Under the pieces are notes generated by a model. The model ran no database searches, was not told the origin of the DNA, and saw only the letters and a program-made list of their open reading frames with translations. A stretch of DNA of 64,000 nt from Ixodes scapularis (Eukaryota; Arthropoda; Arachnida; Ixodida; Ixodidae). The DNA lies in the NCBI RefSeq assembly GCF_016920785.2, contig NW_024609857.1, positions 78,117,570-78,181,569 of the forward strand. Direction: 5' to 3'. The translations under genes and the position numbers were made by a program. This document shows, piece after piece, positions 13,501-23,794 of the stretch (position 1 is the first letter of the stretch; each line of letters opens with the position of its first letter).

Positions 13501-13966
13501 GACTGTGAACCACGGACAAAAATGCCGTTCAAAACGTTATTAGAAATTTATTGCGGACATTGAGCTTTACATGCATATTAAAACTCAAAAAGACGATAAA
13601 AAACAGCGCTTGTTCAAACCCAGGCGCAAGGAGCTGTAGACGAAAGAGATCATATCAAATAGGGAAAACTGACTTCTTTATCACAGCGAAAAATATCTTT
13701 CAAAGTACTCACAATGCCGCTGGGTAACTTCCTGATGTACGGTAGTTCAGCTGATAAAACCAAGTAGGTGCACCTCACAGACACATACACAGTCTCAATA
13801 GGCACGTTTAGCGAAAACCACGAACTAGCCAGCCGCAGCCGTCACCGTTGACAAATCCCGAGCACAGTCACGGTTTCGTCTATGATGCCGTCAGGGCGGC
13901 GTCTTCGGCGTATTCTTCGCTCGCTGGATGCTTCTGAAGCCGGACGGACGAAGAGGCGCAAACAAC
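12996..13966. repeat. Inverted-repeat pair, ~230-bp arms
   Basis: The segment 12996-13225 is repeated in reverse complement at about 13735-13966. Shared landmarks include GCGCCTCTTCGTCCGTCCGG, TTCGTGGTTTTCGCTAAACG and GGTGCACCT(G/A)CTTGGTTTTAT. Arms are roughly 75-80% alike by eye and separated by about 510 bases. No terminal motif or target duplication was found. It may be a foldback transposon or two copies of one repeat in opposite orientation. Confidence 0.75.
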
Positions 13967-14796
13967 TAGTCGAGAGAGCGGCCGTCATTCACTGTCTCAG
14001 GACCCACAGTGCCATGATACCGTTGCGCAGGCACTACATGCGGTGAGACGCTGATCCTGACTGTCAGGCTTCCGGCGAGTAGGCCGACACCGGCCAACAT
14101 ATCCTTCAATGCCCTGAGCACGATAGCGCTCGAGTGGTGCCGTGCTGAAGGCGGCCAGCGCCGAACTGGGGTTCACCTGCGACACCGAGGAAGAAGCTGC
14201 ACGTATCAAAACAGACCAAGGGGCGAGCCCTCAAAGCCATGCTCACCCTTCTGGAGGAAACCGGTCCCTTCTAGATATCCACGGCGGTAAGAAGCAAACC
14301 GCCCACGAGTGGAAAGAAATAGACTACTTCCATAAAGCCCTGCATGCAACACGGCGCGCGTTGCACTCTGGGAACTAGTTGGCCAGGGAGGAGAGTGCCA
14401 TGGTTTCGGTTTCGATCGACACGTCGACAAGAGGTTATACAGAGAGCGTGCACTATAAACGGACGTTGTTTTATGTTTTCTGGTCCCGAGAGCGTCATTT
14501 GTGGTCTCTAAACTGACCTAAATGGCCAGATCCCGAAGCTTTAGCACAAGCCCGAGACGTATAGGTTGTCTTAACGCAAATGCTTGTTGTATTTTTCTAT
14601 TCTAGCCTTTCTGTTAGCGTTTCAAGGTATGTGGACTAGCGAGTGCTGGGAATCTCGACGCTGCGAAGCTCGGGGATCTTGCTTGTGTACGAAACGACAA
14701 GACACTAGTAAGTATGCACAAATCGTGCTCGCGCCTTTAGATTAGTGTTGTTGCGCAATCAGGAAGTTTGTTTGTTTCGTGCGTCCATAGACGAAA
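13967..14796. other. Unassigned DNA
   Basis: Only short frames are present, none with a recognisable domain. The stretch lies upstream of the truncated gypsy integrase but shows no reverse transcriptase or RNase H remnant, so the retroelement is cut at about 14797. Confidence 0.4.
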
Positions 14797-15474
14797 TAGA
14801 CGTATGCTGATTCCACCTTACCACCCAGCATCAAACGGAGCTGCGGAACGCGTCGTGCGGACCGTGAAAGGAATGCTGAAGAAAGCGTCATCTGGAGATT
14901 TTCAGACCGAGATTGACAGGATGCTTCTGACATACAGAACTACAAAACATTCACTAACAGGTCATTGTCCAGCTGAGCTGCTTATGGGCAGAAAGTTAAA
15001 AACAACCTTAGACCTCCTACATCCGGACATGCGGAGTGAAGTACTCTCGAAGCAGCTGAAGCAGAAGTTACGCTGTGACCAAGGAGCACACAAAGGGCCT
15101 CTACCTCAGCATGGTCAAAAAGTGTTTGCCCGAAATTTCAGGTCAGGACCTTCATGGCTTCCTGGGGTTGTTATTCAACCATCGAGTTCTTCATCTGTGC
15201 AAGTGGAACTTAGACATGGGACTCGTTGGAACCGTCATGGTGACCATCTTCGAGAACGTCGTCCACCTGTGACACCCTACAGAGAGCACGGGGCAACAGA
15301 CTCCTCAGGTGAACGAGACAGGTCAACCGGAGCTTCCGGGAACGAAGATCCTCATGAACCAACAAAGTACACCCTGACAGAGGACCTCCTCAAACCCAGA
15401 AAGTTTTATGCCAGACGTTGCCGACCGTCCAGACTCCGAGTAGTCCACAAAGGCTACGCTCTACGAGAGTAAAA
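14797..15474 (+). pseudogene. Ty3/gypsy integrase C-terminal half (5'-truncated)
   Basis: This is the end of a Ty3/gypsy pol polyprotein. It begins inside the integrase core at PPYHPASNGAAERVV, which carries the catalytic glutamate of the DDE triad, and runs on through TYRTTKHSLTGHCPAELLMG and a chromatin-binding-type tail to a stop at 15470-15472. The two catalytic aspartates, the zinc-binding HHCC domain, RNase H and reverse transcriptase are all missing, so it cannot integrate DNA. The open frame formally starts at 14768, but homology begins near 14797. The element's polypurine tract and LTR lie at 17697-17859, pushed away by the Penelope insertion. The style is that of invertebrate K02A2.6-type gypsy proteins. 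Confidence 0.9.
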
Positions 15475-15522
15475 AAGCCCGTAGATAGTTACAGGCCTCA
15501 GACGACCCGAACTTTGGCGTCT

Positions 15523-15535
15523 AGGTTTTGAGACA
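15523..15535. repeat. Target-site duplication (left) of Penelope insertion
   Basis: AGGTTTTGAGACA occurs here and again at 17664-17676, exactly bracketing the Penelope pair. Removing one copy and the insert joins the gypsy pol end to its polypurine tract. Confidence 0.85.
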
Positions 15536-15635
15536 TTTGAAGGGGAACATTTTGGCAGACGTCTGCCTGGTTAGGTTAAATGTTATAAATGAATAAAGGG
15601 CAAACGCCAACCAATCCCTAAAAGATCGTAGGGTC

Positions 15636-15671
15636 CCAACGTTTCGGTGCCGGCTCGGCACCTTCTTCAGG
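15636..15671 (-). ncRNA. Hammerhead-ribozyme-type core in Penelope 3' end
   Basis: On the minus strand the order is CTGAAGA, a 6-bp stem (GGTGCC/GGCACC) with a short loop, then GAAAC. This is the CUGANGA...stem II...GAAA arrangement of a hammerhead core, and Penelope-like elements are known to carry such ribozymes in their terminal repeats. There is one extra A between the CUGANGA box and stem II. The equivalent site in the right-hand copy (17575-17607) reads CTAAAGA, losing the invariant G. Cleavage activity is not shown by sequence alone. Confidence 0.6.
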
Positions 15672-15804
15672 GGGGCTATTGAAAGGAGAAGCAGCTTCTT
15701 TATTTTCTTCTGCGGTGAATGTAGGGCAGTATCTTCGTTTTTTTATGGTGGTTAGTTTTCAAACCAGGTGCGTTACCTTCGTTTTCTTCGAAGTTGGTTA
15801 TTTA

Positions 15805-16938
15805 CTAACGAGGATCAGCATGTTCGTTTTCCTCTATGGTAGGGGCCTGTTTCTTTGGTGTCTTCTCTAAGTGTCGTCGTCCACTGACGTATGCTGAGGG
15901 CAAGGTGCCGGAGGATCGATTAATATTTCCTGGTGTTGTCTGTATGCGCCATGACTCAATAACGAGCCGTTGCCGCCAGTTGGTTTCTACATCCAGGATT
16001 CGGGTATTTTCAAAGTCGATTACGGTGGTCATTGTCCTCGCAGTGTACCGCAACAGCGCTACGCTCTCGATCAAATTTCCGCACGTCATTCTTATGTTGG
16101 CGGACTCTTTCTTTGAGGTTTTTTGTTTCGCCGACGTATGAAGCGGAACACTCAGCACACGGAATCTGGTACGCAATGGCTTGTGCTTTTTCTCTCGCTG
16201 GACGGTCTTTCGGACGAGGCATTAGACCCCCAAGTGTCGAAACAGGTGTGTGAGCCACCTGAATACCTTCTTTGGCTAGCGTACGAGCCAGACTTTCGCT
16301 AGTTCCCTTTATATAAGGTACACAGACGAGGATGTTAGGGCGGGACTGCGTACTATTCTGTGGGTGCTCAAGACTGCGACCAAGACGACGGGCAACATGG
16401 CTGATGAAGCTGTTGGTGTAACCATTCTTTTTCAGGTCGGCGATGACAGCCTGGTTTTCACTTTCTTTATCTTTCTTTGAGGAGCAGATGTTCCATGCTC
16501 TGGACAACGGGGTCGCAACCACCGACGCCTTGTGACTCGAAGGGTGGTATAAGTCAAACCGAAGGTAACGTCCAGTGTGGGTCGGCTTCCTGTATACAGT
16601 GAACTCCATGTCTTCACCTACTCGCTTGACAAGCACGTCCAGAAACGGCAAGGTGCCGTTTTTTTCAAGATCTAATGTAAACTGGATGGCCGGCTCGATG
16701 GAGTTGAGGTGTGCTAAAAAGTTGTCCACCTCTGATGTTTTTAGGATACAAAAGCAATCATCGACGTACCGTAGGAACACTTTGGGGCTAGCCGGAAATG
16801 AGTGCAGCGCCCTTTGTTCGATTGCTTCCATCGTCAGGTTTGCCGTAGTAACCGAAATAGAAGCTCCCATTGCGGTTCCGCTGGTGTGGCTGAAGAACTC
16901 TCCTTGGAAGCTGAAGTAGGTGCTGTGAAGGAAGCACG
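15805..16938 (-). pseudogene. Penelope-like RT C-terminus + GIY-YIG endonuclease
   Basis: The main frame (16870 to 16010, 286 codons) starts within the reverse transcriptase: MGASISV, then the active-site motif YVDDCF at residues 34-39. It continues through the thumb region (TLPFLDVLVKR, YRKPTHTGRYL) to the GIY-YIG endonuclease: IPCAECSASYVGETKNLKER with the paired cysteines, then histidines near HCEDNDH. At about 16010-16020 a one-base shift moves the reading into another frame, where the family's C-terminal tail (DVETNWRQR, ESWRIQTTPGNINRSSG) is found down to 15805. The N-terminal half is missing, so this is a dead copy. Penelope elements copy themselves by target-primed reverse transcription using these two domains. 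Confidence 0.9.
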
Positions 16939-17445
16939 TCCAAAAACGGCACCTTGCCGTTTCTGGACGTGCTTGTCAAGCGAGTATGTGAAGACATGGA
17001 GTTCACTGCATACAGGAAGCCGACCCACACTGGACGTTACCTTCGGTTTGACTCATACCACCCTTCGAGTCACAAGGCGTCGGTGGTTGCGAACCTGTTG
17101 TCCAGAGCTCGGAACATCTGCTCCTCAAAGAAAGATAATAAAGTGCAGAACAGGCTGTCATCGGCCGACCTCAAAAAGAATGGCTACACCAAAGCTTCAT
17201 CAGCCGTGTTGCCCGTCGTCTTGGTCGCAGTCTTGAGCACCCACAGAATCCTGTATGTAGAAACCAACTGGCGGCAACGGCTCTTTATTGAGTCATGGCG
17301 CATACAGACCACACCAGGAAATATTAATCGATCCTCCGGCACCTTTCTCTCAGCATACGTCAGTGGACTACGACACTTAGAGGAGACGCCAAAGAAACAG
17401 GCCCCTAGCATAGAGGAAAACGAAGATGCTGATCCTCGTTTGTAA
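16939..17445 (+). pseudogene. Penelope-like fragment, internally deleted, inverted copy
   Basis: The open frame (formally from 16954) begins at PFLDVLVKRVCEDMEF, the same thumb-region text as the left copy, and continues through RKPTHTGRYLRF and LSRARNICSSKKD. It then jumps from LKKNGYT almost directly to LYVETNWRQRLFIESWRIQ, so the GIY-YIG endonuclease is deleted. It ends in the same tail as the left copy. The junction with the left copy at about 16935-16955 is itself a short inverted repeat around AAACGGCACCTTGCCGTTT. Confidence 0.85.
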
Positions 17446-17696
17446 AGAACCAACTTCAAAGAAAACAAAGGTACCGCACCTGGATTGAAAACTAACCACC
17501 GTAAAAAAACGAAGATACTGCCCTACATTCACCGCAGAAGAAAAGAAAGAAGCTGCTTCTCCTTTAAATAGCCCCGCTAAAGAAGGTGCCGAGCCGGCAC
17601 CGAAACGTTGGGACCCTACGATCTTTTAGGGATTGGTTGGCGTTTGCCCTTTATTCATTTATAAGGTTTTGAGACAGTATTGTTGTTCCATCGTAT

Positions 17697-17859
17697 AAAA
17701 AGGGGAGGAGTGTGATGATGATGCTAGCGGCGCCAAGCATCCGTCGCGCGAGATTAAAGAGATAAAGTGTCTGGCATCTCGAGCTGCCTGCACACGCACG
17801 CTGAGAACGATGGTGTTCATTCCTTCCTGCCCCCGTTTTACTCGGGAAAGCTTATAACA
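17697..17859 (+). mobile_element. Polypurine tract and 3' LTR of truncated gypsy element
   Basis: AAAAAGGGGAGGAG (17697-17710) is a typical plus-strand priming tract. It is followed at once by TGTGATGATG and, about 149 bases later, by an ...ATAACA end (17859), giving the TG...CA limits of a short LTR. It belongs with the integrase remnant ending at 15474. No 5' LTR is visible, so the far end was inferred from the TG/CA rule alone. Confidence 0.7.
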
Positions 17860-18006
17860 GTTGGCTCTGATAATCTGTTAAGTTACAACTTGCATATAAA
17901 ACTCTGTCTGAAATGAATTATCAATAACATTTTAAACTGCTTTTTTTCTGTCGTTCACGCAATTTAGGTGTCTAAAGGGTTAGGGGCTGAGAGGTCTCAA
18001 AGAAGT
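17860..18006. other. Short spacer between gypsy LTR and LINE tail
   Basis: AT-rich DNA with no feature that I recognise. Confidence 0.4.
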
Positions 18007-18707
18007 TTTATTTATTTATTTATTCGTTACCTACATTTTGCCCTGGCGGCATTATTGCAGCGGGGTAACTTATATGTAAACAGAACAAATACACAGATGG
18101 AAACTAAAAAGAATATCAATACACGGTGACACCTGCTACAAGTAATACAATCCGTAATCACAAAAAAAAATTTAACACAACATACACGTATCTACTGTAA
18201 GCTGCTAACATTAGCACAATGCAAAACAATACATTAGTCATGGATCATTTTCTGATAAGTAACGACCTGAAAGACAATCAAATGTTTCATCCGAAGCCGA
18301 AACCACAGCTTCGGGGAGTCTATTCCACTGATGCATTGCTCGTGGGAAAAATGACGATTGAAAAACCAATGTGCGACATGATATTTCCCGTATTTCTTTC
18401 GAGCGGTCTAATCTCTGGGAAGTAAAAGTAAGGGATTTTAGGTAGATGTTCCTATCAATGCCGGTACGTTCACGAAACAATTTATTCAGAAAAGAGTACC
18501 TTGATAACCTCCGGCGAAGTTCGAGCGAGTCCCATGACAATGATTTTTTTAATGTCGTGGCAGTGGTGTGAAAATGATAAAAGTTAGTGACAAAACGAAC
18601 AGAGCGATTCTGGATGGCCTCAAGTTTATTAATTAAGTTTTTAGTGTTGGAATCCCATACTGCAGCAGCATATTGTAAGAGGGAACGTACGTTAGAAATG
18701 TATAGTA
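18007..18707 (-). pseudogene. LINE A, 3' segment: RT C-terminus and TAAA-type tail
   Basis: On the minus strand this gives the end of a CR1/L2-like reverse transcriptase: YISNVRSLLQYAAAVWD, then INKLEAIQNRSVRFV, then a long open frame (18540-18238) with LELRRRLSRYSFLNKL and MHQWNRLPEAV. These are all hallmarks of the carboxyl region. The 3' untranslated part ends in repeated AAATAAATAAATAAA (seen as TTTATTTATTTATT near 18007-18023). The same element continues at 22818-22895 and from 26623 to 29250. The break at 18707/18708 coincides with the end of the 18708-22817 transposon. Confidence 0.9.
18704..18707. repeat. TSD AGTA of long-TIR transposon (left)
   Basis: AGTA here is repeated at 22818-22821. 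With the transposon and one AGTA removed, the minus-strand LINE reads continuously across the joint (DVKEI then LYISNVRS), matching the conserved order of this protein family. Confidence 0.85.
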
Positions 18708-20188
18708 GGGTGATTTCAGATAAGATCGACCAAAGGTCGGCTGGTCGACATTTTTAAATCAACGCATGTTTTTTATGCTATTGACTAGTGTCTGGTAGAA
18801 GCGAATCCAGACTTAGTTTTCGTCAGAAAGAATATTTGGGGACAGGAAAAATCGTAAGGCATGAAGAGGTGGACAGTTCCATTAACGCGCACGGATGGAG
18901 GGGGGACGTTGGAGAGTGAGTAAGTAAAACGATAACATTAGGAGAATGCTAATACTTTTTAGAAGAAAACTATGGGTACAGCTTGCTTGCAATCTAAAGA
19001 AATGAAGTTTATTTAAATTTTGTTTATTTTTCTAAAAATTGCCAAACATGCCTGCTTGAACGACAAGTTGCAAAATGTGGAGGCCTCTAGCTCATGAAAT
19101 AATTTATTCATTATCATATAATTTGCAGGTATGATTTGCAGGGTTTGCGGGCTACTTATATATGGCTTATATATGGCTATATTAAAAAATAAATAAGGTA
19201 TCTGAGTGAGATGATAGTCGGGATATATTTAGGCAAACATGAAAAAAAAAAATCAAACAACAAAAAATTCCGATGCCAATAAAAAAAAACACCACCTTCA
19301 ATTTTTTTTTTTTTTTTCAATTTCGGTACCCTGGCATGCTCGATTCCGGCATTATTTCTATCAAAAACATGTTGCATTATTTTATTGAGAAAGACGACAC
19401 CACTCCCCAAAGTAGGGTCCTTTTTCAAAGCCTACACTTAGCAGTGCCCGATACGAGAAGTGACTCTGAGTTTCAGTTTCAGGAAACTAACACAAATCTT
19501 GCATATATTTTTATTCAGATGAGGTCGCTGACCACTAGAGCAATCGATCACACACTAAACGTGAGGAGAAGCTATATACAGCATTTTACATACAGCGTAC
19601 AAAGAGGTACTATAATAGAGACTAGTGATTCGAGAAAAGATGACGCAGAGTGAAGTTTTACTTTCCTGTACAATTTATGCTTAAAATAAAAGAAACAACT
19701 TTATTTCCGCACACAAAAATAAAAATAGAATACTAAAATTGTTTTGGTCAGTTATGTATTTCCGGGGACAAACCATTTCAGGTGAGCGGTCCCTCGACGC
19801 CGGAGTGTAAGAGATTCGATACTCTCGGTGTACGAATCGATCGTGGCAAGCCGAGATAATTTATCCTGCTCGAGGTTACCGTTTCATGATTCTCATATGG
19901 TGATCAGATAAATATTATTAGCTATCACCAAGTAAAACAGTAGGTTAAATACCCCGCGAAGAAAACTGTGATAAATGATATGTCACTGCATTCAAAATGA
20001 GCAGTCCTCGGGGCATCAGATTCGGCATTTTACTATAAGGCTTTTCTCAATGTACCCATTTAGTAAAGTTTCTCCTAACCAGATCTGACTGTCTGTGCTA
20101 CATATCTGTCACAGGCTCCTTCTGTTGATGACTTGCACAGAGGCAACGCGTTCCAAGACTGAATGCCAGGGAAGGCGCGCACCGTCAG

Positions 20189-21235
20189 CTACTCTTTTGT
20201 TTTGTTTTGTTCACGATACCTAACTTTATTTTTGTCCAGATACTCAAGGTGCACGCCTTTCAGTTTCTCGGATAGGACGCTCACAATATTCCTGGACGTC
20301 TGAATGGTATTTATTAAACTTCCTCTCAGGTTGTTCAGAGTGGCTTGGTGCTTCACGAGTCCGCCAACTCCGTTACATGCATTTTTCCCATGTCGAGATG
20401 CAAAAAATAACCACTGAACTTGTGGGAAATCGTTCCGCGCAACCTGGTGAAGCTGGTAGCGATTCTTAAAATGACTGCCGGTCCCGTCACTTACGTACGT
20501 CACGTGCGAGTATACCGCAACGTTGTCTTCAACCCACTTTTCCACCTTTTCTATAGCAAAGCATGTTAAAGCGACGTCGTCACACAGGTCCTCACCGATG
20601 ATAGCAACGCTGCTTGTAGAATTTCTTGTCGTCACTACGTATGTAAATACTGTAACTTTTTTTTTCTTTAGGGGTATGCTTTAACTTTGCCACCGAGCAC
20701 GATGGTCCAGTTTCCAGCAAAGTCAAAATGAAAGACAATGCTCCCGCGTTGCATGCAGTTGCTTTTCATCGTAAATCGCTTTATCTTGCGTTTGTCAGAT
20801 ATGGTTCTGAAATATCCAACTTTCAACTGTTACTTGAACGACTTCGGCCTCCCATGTTGTAAGCACAATCTCTTCATCCTCTGGGATATGAAGTTCCTCG
20901 AGTGTAAGATACTGGCCTTTTGGGCAGTGATCACAGTCTCCTTAAAGACAGACTTGTTAGTGGGTCGCATAGAAATGCTGAGCTCATTTCACCAGTGTTG
21001 AATGTTGAGCTGTAACGTTCTCTACAGCGGCAATTCAACGGTAATGACTGGCGCAGTGAAAACAAACCCACACTGCCTGGTGTGGAATATATTTGAGCCA
21101 TCTAGGGAGCAAGGAATAAAATTTCGTTAGCCCAACGCCGGAACCAGGATGCTTGTCTTTGTATACTCCAAAGGCTTCTCGGATATAGCGTGTCACGAAG
21201 CGCTTTGGCACGAACGTTTTCCCCCCGTCGAGCAT
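20189..21235 (-). pseudogene. Decayed DDE-type transposase of the long-TIR element
   Basis: Three pieces lie in order on the minus strand. First (21235-21035): FVPKRFVTRY and GLTKFYSLLPRWLKYIPHQ. Second, in a broken frame around 20990-20700: a DFAGNW segment corresponding to the DFAEN box, with Glu replaced by Gly. Third (20635-20189): VTYVSDGTGSHFKNRYQLHQ followed by WLFFASRHGKNACNGVGGLVK. The family is a multicopy transposase-like group of arthropods and cnidarians, usually with D(F/Y)AEN, SDGxxxQFKN and FFATSHGKGxxDGxGG. The aspartates of DFA and SDG fit two catalytic positions. Stops and frame changes make it inactive. Superfamily is uncertain; Sola-like is my best guess. Confidence 0.7.
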
Positions 21236-21389
21236 GAAAGAAATAACGTCATTCTGGATGGGATCTTGGCGCGATCATTGTAGCTCGTCTTTCGTGAAGT
21301 ACTCTAAGGCAGCAGACAAGTTCTCAGGGCTCACCTTGCAGCTCGTGTATCCGGCTCATACCACACGCCATGCTTTTCCTTAGCTAAAA

Positions 21390-21446
21390 CGTAAACACTG
21401 TCGCCATGTTAACCTTTGCTAGGTTGACATGGCGAGAGTGTTTACG
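21390..21446. repeat. Internal hairpin in the long-TIR transposon
   Basis: CGTAAACACTGTCGCCATGT... is followed after a 6-base loop by its near-perfect complement ending ATGGCGAGAGTGTTTACG. Arms are about 25 bases. It sits just upstream of the transposase remnant. Confidence 0.75.
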
Positions 21447-22817
21447 CCTAATTGTATTTAGGCGGGGCTTGAGTATTTGCGGGTTTTGCTCTCTGTCGGT
21501 GTGCCTTTTTGTGCCTGATATTATCGCCCTCAAAGCCAGCGAGTGGGATGGCGACAGGAATGACTTCTCAGTGAACAGGCATCGGTGGCCATATTTTGCT
21601 GGCTGAAGCGAACCCCCTCATCCTCGACAGCGAGCGGGAAATGCAGAAAAAGATTGTATCAGCCGTTTTGCCACAACTAGTGACGAGTGTCGCCTGCTAC
21701 TTCCGTCAACTATTGCGCCATAATCGTGATCTTCGCGAGGAAATTATTGTTGCTAGCCACAGAACACTACCACCCAGAAAGCGAATGCTTGAATATGTTT
21801 GTATTCTAGATATAAGTCAGGGATATATATAAGAGAGAAACAGAGAGTTAGAGGGTAAGAGAGATGAGCATATAATGCCGTAGAAAAATAAAGTAATCCA
21901 ACTTCCCAGTGGCCGATGGCTGCAGGATCTTTTCTCGAATCATTATATATATTCTTCGTAATATGATAGCTCTTTGTACACAGTAGTTTCTCGTCAATTT
22001 AAGTGTGTGAACGATTTCTATAGTTATCAATGGCCTCATCTGAATAAAAATACACAAAAATATATGTGTTAGTTTCATGAAACTGGAGCTCAGAGTCACT
22101 TCTGGGATAGGGCACTGGTAAGTGTAGGCTTTGAAAAAGGACCCTACTTTGGGGAGTTGTTTCTTCTTTCCCTATAAAATATTGCAACATATTTTAAATC
22201 GCAATGACTGCCGAAATAAAATATAATAGGATACTTAAATTTAAAAAAAAAAAATCAAAGCTGGTGTTTTCTTTTATTAGCATCCGAATATATCGTTGTT
22301 TGATTTTTTTCACATGTTTGCCTAAATATATCCCGACTATCGTATCACTCAGATACCTTATTTATTTTTTAAATATTAGCCATATATAAGTAGAATACTA
22401 TCTGCAAATCATACTATGATGATCTTATTCTTTCATGAAATACAGGCCTCCGAATTTCGGCATTGGTCGTTCGAGCAGGCATGTTTGTCAATTGTTAGAA
22501 AAATAAAGGAAGTTTAATATGATTACTTTATATTACAAATAAGCTGACCTATAGTTTGCGTCTAAAAAGTATTAGCATTCTTTTAATGGTATCGTTTTAG
22601 TTATTCGCTCTCAAACGTGCCCCCTCCATCAGTACGCGTTAATGCAACTGTCCACCTCTTTATGCCTTACCATTTCTTCTGTCCTCAAATAGGCTTTCTG
22701 GTCAAAACTAAGTGTATATTCGTTTATACCAGACACTAGGCAATAGCATATAAAAACATCAGTTCACTTAAAAATGTCGAACAGCCACCCTTGGGTCGAT
22801 CTTTTCTGAAATCACCC

Positions 22818-22900
22818 AGTATTTCTTTGACGTCGAGGTGCGTGTTGAAAATTTCTCTTTATAAAGTTAAGTACACGTCCTGCTTTCATGGTTATAAAGT
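22818..22900 (-). pseudogene. LINE A, middle segment (78 bp) plus gypsy TSD
   Basis: This short piece between the two insertions reads FITMKAGRVLNFIKRNFQHAP on the minus strand, a conserved stretch just before YISNVRSL in this reverse-transcriptase family. A one-base shift inside it (before DVKEI) shows the LINE was decaying. AAAGT at 22896-22900 is the left target duplication of the gypsy element; its partner is at 26623-26627. Confidence 0.85.
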
Positions 22901-23098
22901 TGTAGCAGCCGTGCCAGCTGTACCACTGGAGCGAGAGAAAAGAAGCCGAGACGCACGAGAACAGAGCACGAGACACGAGCTTTGCGATTCGGCGACCGAG
23001 CGGACCGGCGGCTAGATCGGACGATGTTTTCTACTGTTGCGGTTTTCTTGTAAATATTGTATATAAAATATGTTGAGTGCCACCTGACTGGTACCCAC
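22901..23098 (+). repeat. 5' LTR of gypsy element
   Basis: Begins TGTAGCAGCCGTGCC and ends TGGTACCCAC. A TATA-like ATATAAAATA lies at 23061-23070. It matches the 3' LTR over its whole length with about five substitutions. Confidence 0.93.
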
Positions 23099-23116
23099 GT
23101 AACTGGTGACCCGGCC

Positions 23117-23794
23117 ATGCAGTCCGGTGAAGAAGCCCCCCTGTCAAGTAGCCCCACAGCAAGTACCTCCCAGATGACCGCCACCTTGGGAATTGGAGCT
23201 ACCGCGGTCCTCACCTTACCAAAGTTCTGGGCCGAGGACCCGGCGCTCCGGTTCGTGCAAGTTGAAAACAAGTTCCGCTTGCACCGCATTACCTCCCAGG
23301 CTCGGCAGTACGAATTTCTCATTGACGCCCTCCCGCCGCAAGCCGCCACCAAGGTCCGAGATATTCTGCTGTCCCCAGTCAGCGACACGCCTTATGACGT
23401 ACTCAAGGAGGCCTTGATCAGTCGTCTTGTTGCCTCCGAACAACGACGCCTTCAGCAGCTCCTCAGCGGTGAAGGGCTAGGCGACCGCCGACCTAGCCAG
23501 TTCTTGCGTCATCTGCAGCACCTGCTGGGTGACAAGGCGGCCTCCGTCGACGCCGCCATCCTCCGCGAACTCTTTCTACAGAGGCTTCCGGCTTCTGTTC
23601 GCGTCGGCTTAGCGGCGGCCCACAGGCTTCCCCTCGTTGAACTAGCCGAGCTGGCGGATCAAATCATGGAGGTTACCGGCCCCACTATCGGTGCCACGCA
23701 GCAGTCTCCAGACCTCGTCTCCGACATCGCCGAGCTGCCTCGAGCTGTACAGGACTTGACGACCACTGTAGCCGAATTTCGCCGAGAATTTTGA
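23117..23794 (+). pseudogene. Gypsy gag (capsid part), cut by a stop
   Basis: The likely start is the ATG at 23117 (MQSGEEAPL), just after the primer-binding region; an earlier ATG at 23057 lies inside the LTR. The protein carries the capsid block typical of arthropod gypsy elements: LPKFWAEDPALRFVQVENKF and QYEFLIDALPPQAATKVRDI, then FLRHLQHLLGD and LRELFLQRLP. TGA at 23792-23794 ends it. Downstream text stays open in the same frame into pol, so one stop and an internal deletion separate gag from pol. The CCHC zinc knuckle and the protease are absent. Confidence 0.88.

Larger units (their letters stand above)
15536..17663. mobile_element. Head-to-head pair of Penelope-like retroelement fragments
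   Basis: Two 5'-truncated Penelope-like elements lie back to back, the left copy on the minus strand (about 15582-16938) and the right copy on the plus strand (about 16939-17662). Their 3' ends face outward and are reverse complements (CCAACGTTTCGGTGCCGGCT at left). The left copy is longer, keeping reverse transcriptase and endonuclease; the right has an internal deletion. A 13-bp duplication flanks the pair, so both copies appear to have arrived in one insertion, as in a twin-primed or template-switched event. About 47 extra bases (15536-15582) lie between the left duplication and the conserved 3' end. Host site: a gypsy 3' region. Confidence 0.88.
18708..22817. mobile_element. DNA transposon with ~0.9-kb terminal inverted repeats
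   Basis: Both ends begin GGGTGATTTCAGA(T/A)AAGATCGACC when read inward. Inverted similarity continues for roughly 0.9 kb: left arm 18708 to about 19660, right arm about 21895 to 22817, alike to perhaps 75-80% by eye. Shared landmarks include GGGTCCTTTTTCAAAGCCTA and AAGTGACTCTGAG. The element is 4110 bp and made a 4-bp target duplication (AGTA) inside LINE A. The interior holds the remains of a DDE-type transposase on the minus strand. Long TIRs plus a 4-bp TSD recall the Sola group, but I cannot confirm the superfamily. Confidence 0.88.

Noticed and set aside
16575..17236. Frames on the strand opposite the Penelope RT
   Set aside because: Antisense shadows of the RT/endonuclease; the homologous proteins are on the other strand in each copy.
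19273..19653. 126-codon frame in the left TIR as a gene
   Set aside because: The same region in the right TIR is diverged mainly by amino-acid-changing substitutions, so it is transposon arm sequence.
19790..19900. tRNA-like or SINE segment with GATTCGATACTC
   Set aside because: The B-box match is imperfect, no A box is in place, and it lies inside the long-TIR transposon.
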